This document shows positions 8,500-19,588 of a stretch of DNA of 64,000 bases, one piece after another. The notes beneath the pieces were generated by a model, which had not been told where the DNA came from, did not search any database, and saw only the letters and a program-made list of their open reading frames with translations. The stretch's first letter is position 1. The number at the start of each line of letters is the position of its first letter. A program made the position numbers and the translations under genes. The DNA comes from Cyanoderma ruficeps (taxonomy: Eukaryota > Chordata > Aves > Passeriformes > Timaliidae). The DNA lies in assembly GCA_008694505.1 (NCBI GenBank), contig VZDJ01007394.1, forward strand, positions 298,771 through 362,770, in the 5' to 3' direction.

Positions 8500-8905
8500 A
8501 GAATGTGGATTTGTAGTTTAAGCAGAAACATGTTAAGCTAGGTAGTAGAGAGTTTTAAAGTAGAAAAGTTTGGCTAGAGAATTTGTTACAAAGAAGTTTT
8601 AAGGTGTAGTACTGTAGGTCTGTGTGTAGTTATATGATTGGTTAGAAAGATCCACACTGCGGCAAAATGTGTAAAACAAAATCATTAACAATTGGGTTAA
8701 AGACACAAAATTTCTGGCAGTAGTTTATTGGCTAATTAATCTTTAAAAGGCTTTGTAACTAGAGATCTTGTGACTACTGACCTCTGACTTCTGATGTGAA
8801 GACATTCTCACCCTTTCATGAGACTGTAAAAGATAAGAGCAATAAATCATGCTTTAACACATCTCTCAGTAGTCCCATCTCTTTCGTGCAATCCTGATAA
8901 CTTAC
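8500..8905 (+). mobile_element. Probable LTR, plus strand
   Basis: The 3' half contains AATAAATCATGC (about 8841) followed by an LTR U5-like ACATCTCTCAGTAGTCCC. The upstream part is AT-rich, like U3. Borders are approximate and no duplication was recognised. Confidence 0.4.
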
Positions 8906-10489
8906 CGTTAGGTAGTTGATTCATATTTCCAAGATACTATTCAACACCTTAATCTTACTCAGCATAGGTTGCAAGTGACCCCTTAAAGAATTCAGTAAAC
9001 CCCTCCTTGGAAATATTTAAGACCAAAATGTGAAACCACAACAATTAACTTAAAAGTCTGACAAGAGTTACTGAGATCAATTAGCTGGGTAAAGCCCATG
9101 CTATGTTTGCCTGCTCATCATTCAAGACATTTGTTTGCTCACTTGAAAGCAAATCCTGACTTCCTCATGGCCGTTGTCTGCAGAAGCTATTTGAAGTTTA
9201 GATGTAATTAGCTCATGAATCTCCACTGCAAAAGCAGGCAGAATTGTGCCAGCTTTACCAGTTTGCTTGCTTTTTACCCCATGGCTTTATAAGACAATTT
9301 AAATGTGAACATTTCGCCATGAAGAAACATGTGACAGCATTTCAAACCGATACAGCTATTCAGTGATTCAAATATGATTATTCTTCCTTACCACTTATAA
9401 ATTGAAATTAGACTTGATATCGAAACAGTTTATGGACCACAAATAGAATAAACTGTAGCACATTCCTTTGGAATCAGCTGAAACTGCAGTCTTGTACACC
9501 CACTGACCTGACAGAGTTACATATGCCAGTTATTATATGACTGGGTCCTTGATGTTTTGTCCTTAAATATGTATATCTCATTAGCTTTAGTACTCCAAGC
9601 TCAAAACCATTGTACTGGCCATCACAAAAAGCTGTATTACCATCTGTAAACTAGACAGGTTTCAAATGCAATTTGCCCAGATGTACAGGTTGTCATTTCT
9701 CTGAATAAAGCTGCTCCTTGAAAAATCTTGGCAAACTTATGCTTATACTAAAAAAGTAGTGACCATGAACAGGAACTTTCAATGTTGTTTACCATAAGCT
9801 ATTCTCAAAACTAAATTCATAACGTATTTGCCTCACCTTTATGATCTTTCCAGTACATCCTGCAGTTGCTGCCATTTCATTTATAAGTCAGTTGTTCACT
9901 TGGATATTGTTCATTGATGCTTAACTGTTGTATGGCAAATGATCAGTAGCTGTCTTATAATGATGGAGTCAAAATGAGTTAAATTCTGTTGTATCTGAAA
10001 CTTTTAAAGGGGCACTCAACTTTGAATCTAGTCATTGGAGAAAAAGTGAACTGAGAGCTCTCTAGCTGTTACCCTTAACTTCCACTGACTTGTGTAATTA
10101 ATGCTTTCTCCCTCTTGCTATGCAAGTTATTCACACCTAAGAATACTAGTGCCTACAGAGACCCTGTGCTTAAAGTAGCCATGTACACAAATTGAACCTG
10201 AAATTTGCTTTTGCCAGAGCTTAATCAATTTATTTGTTATCCAATAAATTTGTTGTCCAGACAAAATAATTTAGCTTATAGTTGATTATCTCCCGTTAAA
10301 ATATCATAGACTGGAAGTTGTAATTTGGGTTTGTCTGTATACCAAACCACTGTCCCTTGACAAAATTCAGATATTTTTATACAACATTGACAAATTTTGT
10401 GACACAATTTTTTTTTCACTTTACCTTCAGACAAACTGTTGCAGAAATGTTCACTTGCCTTTAACACTAACAAACTATTCTGTGCTGTA
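8906..10489. other. AT-rich, no identifiable gene
   Basis: No open frame of note. The right end (from about 10190) may be decayed pol sequence of the remnant that starts at 10490, but I could not align it. Confidence 0.35.
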
Positions 10490-10723
10490 CAGATTAGGAC
10501 ATACAGTGAAGGCAGTCATTACATGGCAAGAAATCATTAATGGAAATATGCACTAAATCAAACAGGTGGCAAGAAGATCATGATGCAATAACTCAGAGAG
10601 ATGGTTCCACTCAACAGGTTGAACTTTGTGCAGCAGTGTTTGTTTTAAGGATTTTTGCACAAGAAGCAGTTAATATTAGTGATTCTGAATATGTTGTTTA
10701 TATCATAACATGAATACATAGTT
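10490..10723 (+). pseudogene. Decayed ERV RNase H remnant
   Basis: Translation gives KAVITWQE, then in another frame GSTQQVELCAAVFVLRIFAQ and a degraded DSEYVVYI. These match the order TGKAIVTW, QLVELRAAV and DSTYVADI in the pol at 2748-5357. Frameshifts and a stop show it is dead. It is older and more diverged than the 1-5.9 kb provirus. Confidence 0.75.
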
Positions 10724-10847
10724 TTTATGAAGGGATTTAGCCACAAGGTATTTAATGTTACTTACACGCATTCCTTTGGTTGCCCGTAGGTTGTTCATGT
10801 TAAGAAAGTTTCTCAACAGATATTAATAGAGGTTTGTTTGTAAGATA

Positions 10848-11105
10848 TGTTAGGGAAACCCTTCCGGTCAAGGTCTTGGCTCTGGCCAAGCCCTGGCCCT
10901 GGCTGGTTAGGGAAATATGCCATCAGACCCAGATGCTTCTGCACTAAAAATGAAACCAAGTCACTTTGACTTGCTGATTTGGTCTTATAAAAGCTGGACC
11001 CCCTTTCGAGGTAAACTTGGAAGCCTTTCCTGGGAAAGGCTCTCCAGGTCCTCACTGTAAAATGGGGTTCCCCAGCGATTGCAGACTCTGGGTGATGGTA
11101 AAGTA
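10848..11105 (+). mobile_element. LTR fragment within a decayed pol
   Basis: It begins TGTTAGGGAAACCC at 10848. TTATAAAAGCTGG (near 10985) resembles an LTR core promoter and is followed by a GC-rich tract. It separates the RNase H remnant from the integrase remnant, so it inserted or recombined there. The right end is uncertain. Confidence 0.5.
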
Positions 11106-11140
11106 TTTAGGGAGTTGATGATGTATTATTGTTTTATTAA

Positions 11141-11458
11141 GTGTATTGTTTTACTGTTCATAGTAAGAGACGTGCATGCTATCAAAAACAAAAAAGGGAG
11201 AATATGACTCCTCAAGAACATTTAGATTACACTGAATTTTTTGAATACAGGTCATCAGTTTCGATCCCTGGCAGAGCAATGCTGCTCTGGAGATTTGCAT
11301 GCACAGAGCCAATTTCCAAAAGTTTTCTGTAGGGATCCACAACTGGGTGTACAATGGCAAGGCCCAGATGATTTACTAACCTGTGGAAGAAGGCATGCAT
11401 GTGTTCTATTGCCAACAGGTCCAAAGACGTTACCTGCTCATCTGGACAAACGTTGATC
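11141..11458 (+). pseudogene. Decayed ERV integrase C-terminal remnant
   Basis: RDPQLGVQWQGPDDLLTCGR followed by RHACVLLPTG is the integrase C-terminal signature, matching QWEGPYDLITSGRGYACV in the pol at 2748-5357. The catalytic core is missing between this and the RNase H piece. Frame breaks are present. Confidence 0.75.
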
Positions 11459-11589
11459 GTCTCCAAGGAGACAAAGCCCAGTGAGAGGACAATTCAGAAA
11501 GATGTCTGTAGTCATTTTGGTTTGCCAATCTGAGATTTCCCGGCCAATGCAACATTTAATGTAGTAGGTCTAATGTTGGCTAAATGCCA

Positions 11590-11935
11590 ATGCACACTCT
11601 AGAATTATTTACTCTTTTTCTGCTGCAAGATAAGATTAGGAGAAGAGCAAAGCAGGCTCAAAACTTTAAAGGTTATAAAGAAAACTTTATTAACAGAACT
11701 AAAAGAAGGGAAAAAAAAATAAGAAGAATCAGAATAAAACCTTCAGAACACTTCTCCTCCCCCGACAACCTTCTTTTCTTTCCCACTGACAATGTAAAGA
11801 GACCAAACCTGGGACTTAGGTCAGTTTGCCACCTCTAAAATAGTCTTTCATCAGTTCTCTTAGGGAGAGAAGTCTCTCTTGCAATGTCATGGAGACTGCT
11901 CCACAAGAAAACAGTTCTCTCATGGCATCAATTTC
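11590..11935 (-). mobile_element. Inverted LTR fragment, same family as 15376-16278
   Basis: The minus strand reads GTTAATAAAG...TTGAGCCTGCTTTGC...GCAGCAGAAAAAGAGTAAA, matching the plus-strand LTR end at about 16125-16220. It lies just 5' of a gag remnant in opposite orientation. Confidence 0.65.
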
Positions 11936-11944
11936 CACAAATAG

Positions 11945-12540
11945 CAGCTGTCAGGAAATCTGAAATCATGAAGTCCCTCCTATCTCTGCTGCTGGCACCC
12001 TCACAAGTCCTCATTTTTGAAAGAGAGTGGAAGTGTTTGGCAGTTGAAGAAGCCAACAAACACCAAGTCTCGGGAGATCTTTTTTATGGACTCCAGCCAG
12101 ACATGCTGACAGGGCAAGGACCATATGCTACAACAAATGTACAACTCACCTATCCCATTGAACTCCATCAGCTGTCTCAATCGCTGGCTCACAGAGCCTT
12201 GCTTTTAGTTCCAGACAAAAAGAAGCCAGCACCTTATTCTACAATAAGACAAGGAGCCACAGAATCCTATGGTCAGTTTATTGACAGACTATCAGCTGCT
12301 TTGAAAGATGCACCACTTGTCACCAGAGGTGCAAGAACACTTGTTTCACTCTCTTGTTTTTGACAATGCCAATTCACGCACGAGGACCATTCTAGCCACA
12401 CTCCCTCAAGGCAGTCCAGTAGATGAAATGCCGGTGAGAGCCACCGGAGCTGAACAAAACAACCAAACTGCAGCATTCACAGCAGCCATGCAAGATGTCA
12501 TGCAGCAGCAAGGACACATCATTGTAGCTGTTTTGTCAGG
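11945..12540 (+). pseudogene. ERV gag capsid remnant
   Basis: The capsid domain is recognisable: GDLFYGLQPDMLTGQGPYA, the major homology region STIRQGATESYGQFIDRL (about 12238-12290), then, after a frame change near 12300-12315, EHLFHSLVFDNANSRTRTIL. It differs in family from the gag at 1126: the motifs LTGQGPYA and NSRTRTIL are absent there. N- and C-terminal parts are missing. It is non-functional. Confidence 0.8.
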
Positions 12541-12701
12541 TGGCAAAATTAATAACCCTGCCCACAAGCGGCATTTTGACATTATCAGTCCAGTTCCCTC
12601 AACTTTTCCTTTCAGCAAAGGTGCTGCACAGGGATCATGTGCTGCACAAACGTTCCAGATCCCCACTACTTATCCAGGAGAAGGAGAGACGCCTGAGATG
12701 C

Positions 12702-13366
12702 TGTCCAAGGGTGACTATGGTGCCTGTATCCCCAATCGTCTGTTCTGTCTGTGCTGTGTGTTCTGTATCTTTAAAACTGGTTCTGAGAGTGAGCAGGGAA
12801 AGAAGTGCGCAGTTTGTTTTGAAAAAACAGTGTTCACTCCTCTGCATCTTCTCTTCATCCTTGGGTGTTTGTTGGATGCATGGACAATGGCAAGAGAGAG
12901 GTTTTTTTCTCTTTTTAGTTAGTCTAGCTAGCTGAGGCAAAGAAGTTTCCTGGACTGTTTTTCTTTTTTCTCCTTTTTTCTTGGGACTGTTTAAATCTGC
13001 TCTGGACTGAAAAAAACCCAGAGGAGCACCAGGAGCTGCACCTGTGGCCCACTGGGCCTGGACCTGGGCATTTTCCAGCGCCAAAGGGACTGGGACTGAT
13101 AAGAGACTGAGAGAGCTGAGCTAACTCACGGCAAGGACTTCTCTCAGTTTTGCCATCTCTCTTTGGACCAGCGAGAGGGCTTATTGTTTCATATTATTCA
13201 TTTCTTATGCTTGTGGGCCGTTTGTTTGTTAAATAAATAGTTTTTTCCACTTTTCTCCGAGGAAGTTCTTTTCCTGGACTGGCTGGGGGGAGGGGCCATT
13301 TAGGTTTGCTCTCCAGAGGAACCCCCATTTGGAGGTTTCCTCCCAAATTTGCCCTAAACCAGGACA
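12702..13366 (+). mobile_element. Solo LTR (ERVL-like), TGTCC...GGACA
   Basis: Termini TGTCCAAGGG and CCAGGACA are inverted repeats. The flanks GATGC (12697-12701) and GATGA (13367-13371) are a near-perfect 5-bp target duplication. A second copy of the same family lies at 26199-26889. AATAAA near 13233 gives plus orientation. Confidence 0.82.
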
Positions 13367-13757
13367 GATGAAGAAACCCTTTGCCTTTGGAGTTGCTTAT
13401 CTTTAAAATGACACTCCAAAGCATCCATGACCCATATGCAGTGTTGGGAAAGCTGCTAATCGGAGGGAATTCACAATGGCAGGTTTCTGGGCAGCTGTTT
13501 TTTGTGAGAGTTAAGACCCACAAGAGAACTGTTCCATGCTGTCAGTGGGAAATTCCACGGAAGTTCTAAGAGACTCCTCTCCTTACGAACTGATGAAAGA
13601 CTATTTTAAGTGATGAAACTGACTTAAAATCACAGGTTTTTCCTCTCTGTGTTGTCAGTGGGAAAGTGAAGAGTTTGTGGGGAGAAGTGCTTTGAAAGCT
13701 TCATTTTGATTCTCATTTTCTTCTTTTAGTGTGTGTTAGTAAATCTATCTCTGTACC
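13367..13757 (+). mobile_element. Older LTR, left portion, split by a later LTR
   Basis: The sequence from GATGAAGAAACCC aligns with about 15744-16140 of the LTR downstream. It is interrupted at 13758 by the 1.48-kb LTR and resumes after 15237 (to about 15371, ending GAAACCACTGCA). Confidence 0.65.
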
Positions 13758-15232
13758 TGTGGTAGTTTAGCACAGATATGAAGCTGGGGAAAGACTCTGG
13801 CTGACCAATAGGAGTGTTGTCCATGCCTCTGGACAGTCCAGGCTTAAATAAGAGATCCCAGGGGACTCGGCCCGTTCCTCTGCTGGCTGGCAAGGAGTTA
13901 ACATCACTTCATAAGTCAGAGGCTCAGGTCTAAGCCCCCAGGGCCGGGCCTGGCCAGGCCTCTGGGGGTCACTGCTCATGGAAGAGCTGCCCAGCCGGTA
14001 GTGTTCTTTCATTCCCCCCCCCAGCTACCGACAGGGAGAGGAGGAGGAGAATTGCAGATCGGCAGTGCTGGCCTTGCTCGTGGCTTAGCTGCCAGAGCTG
14101 CTGGTCCGAGGGAGGAGAGAATCTTGAGAATCTTGCTCCAGAGCTCCAGGGAGCTGATCCAAGTTTGAGTCGCTTTGGATCTGACCAGGGGTAGGGGAGG
14201 GTCATCTATCAGCGTTCCTGAGCATGCTCCCCCCCCCATCACCATCACCTGCATGGCCTTGAAGTTCTGGGAGTCAGCTGGAGAGGAAAAAATACTCTGG
14301 GCAAAGACATTAACCCTTTCCCTCCTCCATGGAAGACAGAGTGATTTAAAATGTAGAGAGACAGCGTGAAATAAAGTCAGCAAAAGAACTGATAAAGACT
14401 GTTGGAAGAAGGGATGGAGGAAGTGGCCATTTTTGACTGGACTTCTCTGGATGTAAACAATGGAGAAATAGACTATTTCTTGTAATATCATAATGCTGTT
14501 TGGGGGAATGCAGTTTCTAGCCAAAGGCTTGTGTGTACTGGTATAATTGAGATTTAATTGAGAATTTTGAATAGACTAAGCCCCCTGGCTCCTGGGGTAA
14601 AAGGAGGTCTCAGCCTTTGAGATGAAGATGATTCTAGAGAGGAAGTGATTTTGACACCCTGGCTCCTGGGCAAAAGGGAGGTCTCCATTTCTTTTGAGAT
14701 AGAGATGATTTTAGAGAGAGAAGAAGAGAATCCTTGTTTTATACTAGAAGAAGCATTCTTAAAACAGTACCCCAAATATCCTGAGACCCATGAGTAGCCA
14801 GGGAAAAGGCTGCTAACTGGTGGGACTGCACAGTCTGCAAAATTCTGGGTGGTTGCAGATTTGTGACATTGAGAGCCACCAGACCTTTTCTTGTGGCAAG
14901 TGTCTCCATGAAACTACAGAGAGACTCCTCTCCCAAAGTGATGCAAGATTCTGTTTAAATGGTTGCAACTGACTGAGAATCATAGTTTTCTCTCTATGTT
15001 GTGTGGGAAAGTGAACAGTTTGTGGTAAGGAGGAAGGTGTTTGAAGGTTTTATTTTTCTTTCTTTTCTTTTTCCTTAGTGTGTGTTAATAAAATTTGTTT
15101 ACTTTTAAGTTGGGCCTGTTTTGCCTTTTTCTCCCAAAATCCTATCTCCGAATTGGCAAACAAAATTAGGTGAATGTGAAACCACCACATAAATGGTGGC
15201 GTGACTCGGATTAGCAAACCAAAACCACTACA
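13758..15232 (+). mobile_element. 1.48-kb solo LTR, copy A
   Basis: It starts TGTGGTAGTTT, ends AAACCACTACA (imperfect 11-bp inverted termini) and is flanked by exact 5-bp duplications GTACC (13753-13757 and 15233-15237). AATAAA occurs near 15089. It inserted into the older LTR at 13367. A homologous copy lies at 34042-35534 and a shorter relative at 40109-40841. Copy A keeps many G residues that are A in copy B. Confidence 0.85.
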
Positions 15233-15237
15233 GTACC

Positions 15238-15371
15238 CTTTAAGATTTGAGCCTGCTTTGCTTTTTTCTCTTAGTCCTATCTCACAGCAGAGTTTTGGTA
15301 GACACTCAAACAACTATACAAATTGGTGTGTTTGCCGGGAAAGGTAAAAATTGGTGAACGTGAAACCACTG
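15238..15371 (+). mobile_element. Older LTR, right portion after the nested insertion
   Basis: TTGAGCCTGCTTTGC...GAAACCACTGCA matches the 3' end of the LTR at 15376-16278 and continues the piece at 13367-13757. Confidence 0.65.
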
Positions 15372-15375
15372 CACT

Positions 15376-16278
15376 TGCAAAGCACTAACCTTTCTATGAG
15401 TGAGAGAATAGACAGAGATGTGGGGAGACACAGCATGAGACTGAAGACAGTGAAGGGTTGCATCTTAGATGAAAGACTGAGAAGTTGCCTTAGTTTTAGG
15501 TTGAAAGTCTTTTGTGAGCTATGGTAATAGACTGTAATATACTAGAATATCCCTTTAAATCGTGGAAAAAATATGCATTGGGGAGATTATGAGAGTATTC
15601 AAATTGTAGATATAAGCAAAGGTATTTGTGATGGACTAAGTAAATGTTGAAGTAGCTGTGATCTTACGAGAAGCTTGAACAGAGAGATATGAGATAAAGA
15701 TTAGCATCTGCCCCTAGAAAAAGATCTCTGTTCCTAGAGATGAAGAAAATCCTTTGCTTTTGGAACTGTTCATTTTTAAGATGGTACCCCGTAAGCCATG
15801 ACCCTTATTGTAGCAATGAGGTGGCTGTGTAATATGGGAGGGACTTCACAACTGCAGATTCCTGGGCGGCTGCTTTTGTGAGAGTTAAAAGCCACAAGCA
15901 GACTCTTTCTTTCTTTCTTGTGGAAAGTTTCCATGGTAGACTAAAAAGTTTTCTCTCTAAATGAACTGATGAAAGACAATTTTATAAGTGGTAAACTGAT
16001 CTAGAGTTCCAAGTTTTGTCTTTCTACGTTGTCTGTGAGAAAGAAAAGCTGTTGGGGGAGAGGAGAAGGGTTTTTAAGGTTTTATTCTGACTCTTATTAT
16101 TTTTTTCTCTCTTGTAGTTTTGTTAATAAACTTGTCTTTATACTCTTAAGTTTTGAGCCTGCTTTGCTTTTCTCTTAATCCTATCTCACAGCAGAAAAAG
16201 AGTAAATAATTCTAGTAGACACTCAAACCATTACCCATAATTTGGGAAACTGAAATTGGCAAATGTGAAACCACTACA
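15376..16278 (+). mobile_element. Second older LTR of the same family
   Basis: It ends GTGAAACCACTACA at 16278 with TTAATAAAC near 16125. Its 15744-16278 segment parallels 13367-13757 plus 15238-15371. The left border is approximate. A small TTTC microsatellite occurs near 15908. Confidence 0.55.
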
Positions 16279-16620
16279 GGGTGATTTTTGGGCCGATTTT
16301 TGGGTGAATTTTGCAGCGATTTTGGGATGATTTTTGGACTGATTTTGGAGTGATTTCTGGGGCAATATTGAGGTTTCTTCAGGGTGCCAGAGCTGTTTCA
16401 AGGGTGATTTTGTGGAGTTTTTGGGGGAGCTGATACTGATTTTTGGGTTATTTCAGATGATTTGGGGGGATTTTTAAGGCAATTTTGAAGTGATTTTTAG
16501 GGCGATTCCAGGGGGTTTTCGATTTGGCAAAGCTGATTTTGGGGTGATTTTGGGTGTCTTTGGAGGTTTCTGGGGCAATTTTCAGGGCTTTGGGGTTGAT
16601 TTTACAGTAATTTTCAGGGC
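16279..16620 (+). repeat. Degenerate GGGTGATTTTT-type minisatellite
   Basis: About 340 bases are built from imperfect units around GATTTTGGGGTGATTTT, with strong strand asymmetry: G- and T-rich on plus, few C. Copies vary in length, so it is an old, decayed tandem array. Confidence 0.75.
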
Positions 16621-18093
16621 AAAACTCACAGGATACATCCCGGTTACAGCATGCTTGAGTGGGCAGAGGTGGGGGTACTTTCTCATGTGAGAAATCGGTT
16701 CAACACCTCACAGTCTGGAAAATTGCAAAGCAAACCTCCAGGAATAAAGAAAACACTGGAAACATCAATCCCTGCATTTCACTGACAGGCAGAGGTGAAA
16801 CAGCTGAGCCAGCACAGGTATATAAAGTACCTGTCCAAAGCCCTGTTTGCAATGAAGATCTTATAAAGAATCACAAGACCTTCAGCAATGACAGGACCTC
16901 AGTGTGACACATTCCAGATGAAAAATAGACTCTGCTCTTCCCAGCCTTTGGATTTACAGTGGGTGAGAGATGGGATGCAGCTTGTATCATGTGCCACCCT
17001 CCGGGTCCTCAGCCTGCCCAAAAGCCACCAGCAGCTCAGTCCCCTCCGGGCTCCATCCTGCTCCTGCAGTGTCCCTGTGCTTGAAGCCTCTCTCCTATCT
17101 CTGTGGCAACTGCTCATGCCCAGCCCCTTGCCCACACACATCCTGGGGGGACACTTCACACCAGGTCTCTGTGAGGTGAATGTCAATACAAACCCCGCTT
17201 ACTCTTGTCCACATAGTGACAGAGGAATATTAAAAATGAAAATGAATTCAGGATTATTTAAGGGTTAGCACAGATGCCACAGATGAAGATTTTCCACTGA
17301 GAAAGCTGAATTTTGTCCTTGTATGAAAAAGAGTGGCTTCTCATTTTGGTGTGTAGGAGACCAGGCCCATTCTTCTTCACCTGAGGTAACAGGTTCTGTG
17401 CAAACAATAGCACTGTGTGAGTTAACACTTCTCTTGTAAGGAAAAATCATTAAGAAGAAGCAATTCCTGTACCTGAGTCATGGATCAAAATTTTATAAAA
17501 TGGCCAAAGTACACAGCAGCAGTATAGTGTCAGACCAAGTAACTTGGCTTTACCAGCTTAATAGTTATTCAGTTAGCTAATAATTACTTCACTGGCAAGC
17601 TTACCTCCTGCACAATGAGCACTGGACTCTTTGACAATAGCAACAATCCCAAACTGAGTATCAGTTCAGGTGACCCCTCTGGCATGTTCAACACTGTGTA
17701 CTGGGGGGCAGAGTACCCTATGAGCAAACCCTCAGATGTCTTCTTACCACAGTTAAAGCCAAAGCGAGAGGAACCCTCCATGGAGGGATATCTTTCCCAT
17801 TCCTCTGACTTACACATTCCTATTCCTACATCTTCCCATTTTTCAAACTAAAGCCATTTGGTCTGGATTTGTAGGGTGCCACAGTGCTTTGGGCAATGTT
17901 GAAGTGAACCCAGTTAACAGCTTCCATTTTAATCACTCAGAAGTGACTCAAAAAACCTATGAGCCCTCTGTGGAGCTGCTCAAAGCTCATCGGGGCTGGT
18001 TAAATGATTCACAGCTGCAGGTTCATTATTCTGCTTGGAAAGTTTCTTCAAAAGGAGAGATAAGAAACAGCTCTTCAGAGAGGGCAGTTAGTC
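16621..18093. other. No identifiable gene
   Basis: Several short open frames exist but none shows a recognised domain or codon-like conservation. The junction with the retroviral pol tail lies close to 18090. Confidence 0.4.
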
Positions 18094-18378
18094 ACCTGGG
18101 GACGTGGGTACACCTGCGTCTCCACCCCCGTTGGTTTGCGGTGGCTCCCTTCAAAATGGGTGAGACCCTATGTCCCCAAGACCTCAAAACAACAGGTGCC
18201 TCAGGTGTCGGTGGCCTCCTGGAGGAGGAAAAGGAAGGAGACAAAAACTGATCCTGGAGAAGAGCCCCCTCCTTTGACTCTCCCCAAGTGGCTCTTCCAG
18301 GAGGAAGGAGTCCTTCTTTCCCTTCCCCCTACTGGAGTGGTTGTCATCATAACTTTGTTCCAATTTAAGACTTTTTAG
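18094..18378 (+). pseudogene. ERV integrase C-terminus (pol tail) of a second provirus
   Basis: The frame reads TWGRGYTCVSTPVGLRWLPS then KWVRPYVPKTS, the end of a class II integrase. It runs on through a basic, proline-rich tail to a stop at 18376-18378. All earlier pol sequence is missing. It lies 25 bases before an env-type ATG, the usual pol-env order. Confidence 0.75.
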
Positions 18379-18403
18379 GTTGCATACCCAGATTCAGCTC
18401 GAG

Positions 18404-18934
18404 ATGAGAGCTCCAGGCGCAGCCCGAGTCATCCAGGTGGCGCTGATTGCCAGGTTCCTGCAGCTGACCAGCCCGTGGGTCATCCCTCAGCCAAAAGCAC
18501 ATGTATCATCCAAAGCTGAGGACATCCACTAAGCCATTACAGAGATCAGGGATATGGTCAGCAACATAACAAAGGAGACTGGAGACTGGTTCGACCAGCT
18601 CCTTGAAAACTTGCGAGTTTCGAGCTGGACTGGGTCAGTTATAAAAACTGGACTTCTGATTTTGTTTATTCTTTTAATTGTTTTAATTGCATTCGGACTT
18701 ACTAAGAGACTGTTGTACAGACTGATTTTGAGCACCACTGCCCCCCCAAATGTCAACCATGTGAAGTCCTCTGCTCCAGAAGATGATCTTGGAACAGCTG
18801 AAGATGAAGACCCTGAAGACTGCTTGCCAGAACTAGAGGAACAATGGCCAGTTCCTTTCGAGGAGTGGCCCGCCAACGAACAATGGTTTGAGGACTTATA
18901 TCCAGAATCAGGATACCTTGCTCCACAGCCATAG
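18404..18934 (+). pseudogene. env: ERV env remnant: leader joined to transmembrane subunit tail
   Basis: An ATG at 18404 starts a leader-like segment (VIQVALIARFLQL). It runs in the same frame, through one TAA at 18530-18532, into the end of the transmembrane subunit: TKETGDWFDQLLENL before the membrane, a hydrophobic span (about 18638-18700), then an unusually long acidic cytoplasmic tail to TAG at 18932-18934. The surface subunit and the fusion region are deleted, so it cannot act as an entry protein. Env tails of this length are not universal in class II ERVs. Confidence 0.75.
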
Positions 18935-18954
18935 TTCTGGTCATTTTAAAAAAT

Positions 18955-18968
18955 AAAAAAGGGGGAGA
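18955..18968 (+). promoter_or_regulatory. Polypurine tract of the second provirus
   Basis: AAAAAAGGGGGAGA immediately precedes the LTR start TGTGGTGG at 18969. Confidence 0.8.
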
Positions 18969-19588
18969 TGTGGTGGTGTGTTCTGTACAAAATGTTTGCT
19001 GTAAGTCTAGGGTTGCACAAAATGGCTTTTCTTTGTACCCTTGTTCAGTTCGCTGCACCCCAGTTCTTCTCCTAACCTTGGGTTGCTCCCACAGCCTTCC
19101 CCAGATACAGCTCCTGATTGGTTTGCTTTTCCCATCTTGGCTGCCTGTCCATCAGGTGTCAAGAGACTTTCCTGCCCTGCCAGTCACCCCAAGACCTGTC
19201 CCCCAAGTCCAGAAGCTTTGGAGAGGGACCTTTGGTGACTGGCTGGGTTGGAACCTTTCCCCTCCTATCTCCATGTATGTCAGTGTATGTTATGTTAACA
19301 GCCACTCCATGTTGTACCCCATTGGCTCTGTTCCTACCCTCCCTGAATTCCCACCTACTGTACAAAACCCCCTCTCTCCTCATGCTCAGGGTCGCTCCTG
19401 AGGCACTGGTCACGAGGTGAGGGGTCCGTCCTGACCCCAATAAACCTTATTCTGCTCTAAGCCTCCAGAGAGTCCCTCCTTTCTCCTCTTACCATCATCT
19501 TGCAAATGCTTCCCGGCTGCCAAGAACCCCAAGATTTGCCGCGGTGTCGGGGCTGGCCATGCTGAGGGTAATATAACACACCACCGCA
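18969..19588 (+). mobile_element. 3' LTR of the env-bearing provirus
   Basis: It starts TGTGGTGGTGTG and ends CACACCACCGCA, a nearly perfect 12-bp terminal inverted repeat. AATAAA is at about 19438. With the pol tail, env remnant and polypurine tract it defines the 3' end of a provirus whose 5' part is lost. Confidence 0.85.

Noticed and set aside
15188..15215. TGGTGGCGTGACTCGG as a retroviral primer-binding site
   Set aside because: The GTACC duplication places the LTR end at 15232, beyond this motif, so it is internal to the LTR.
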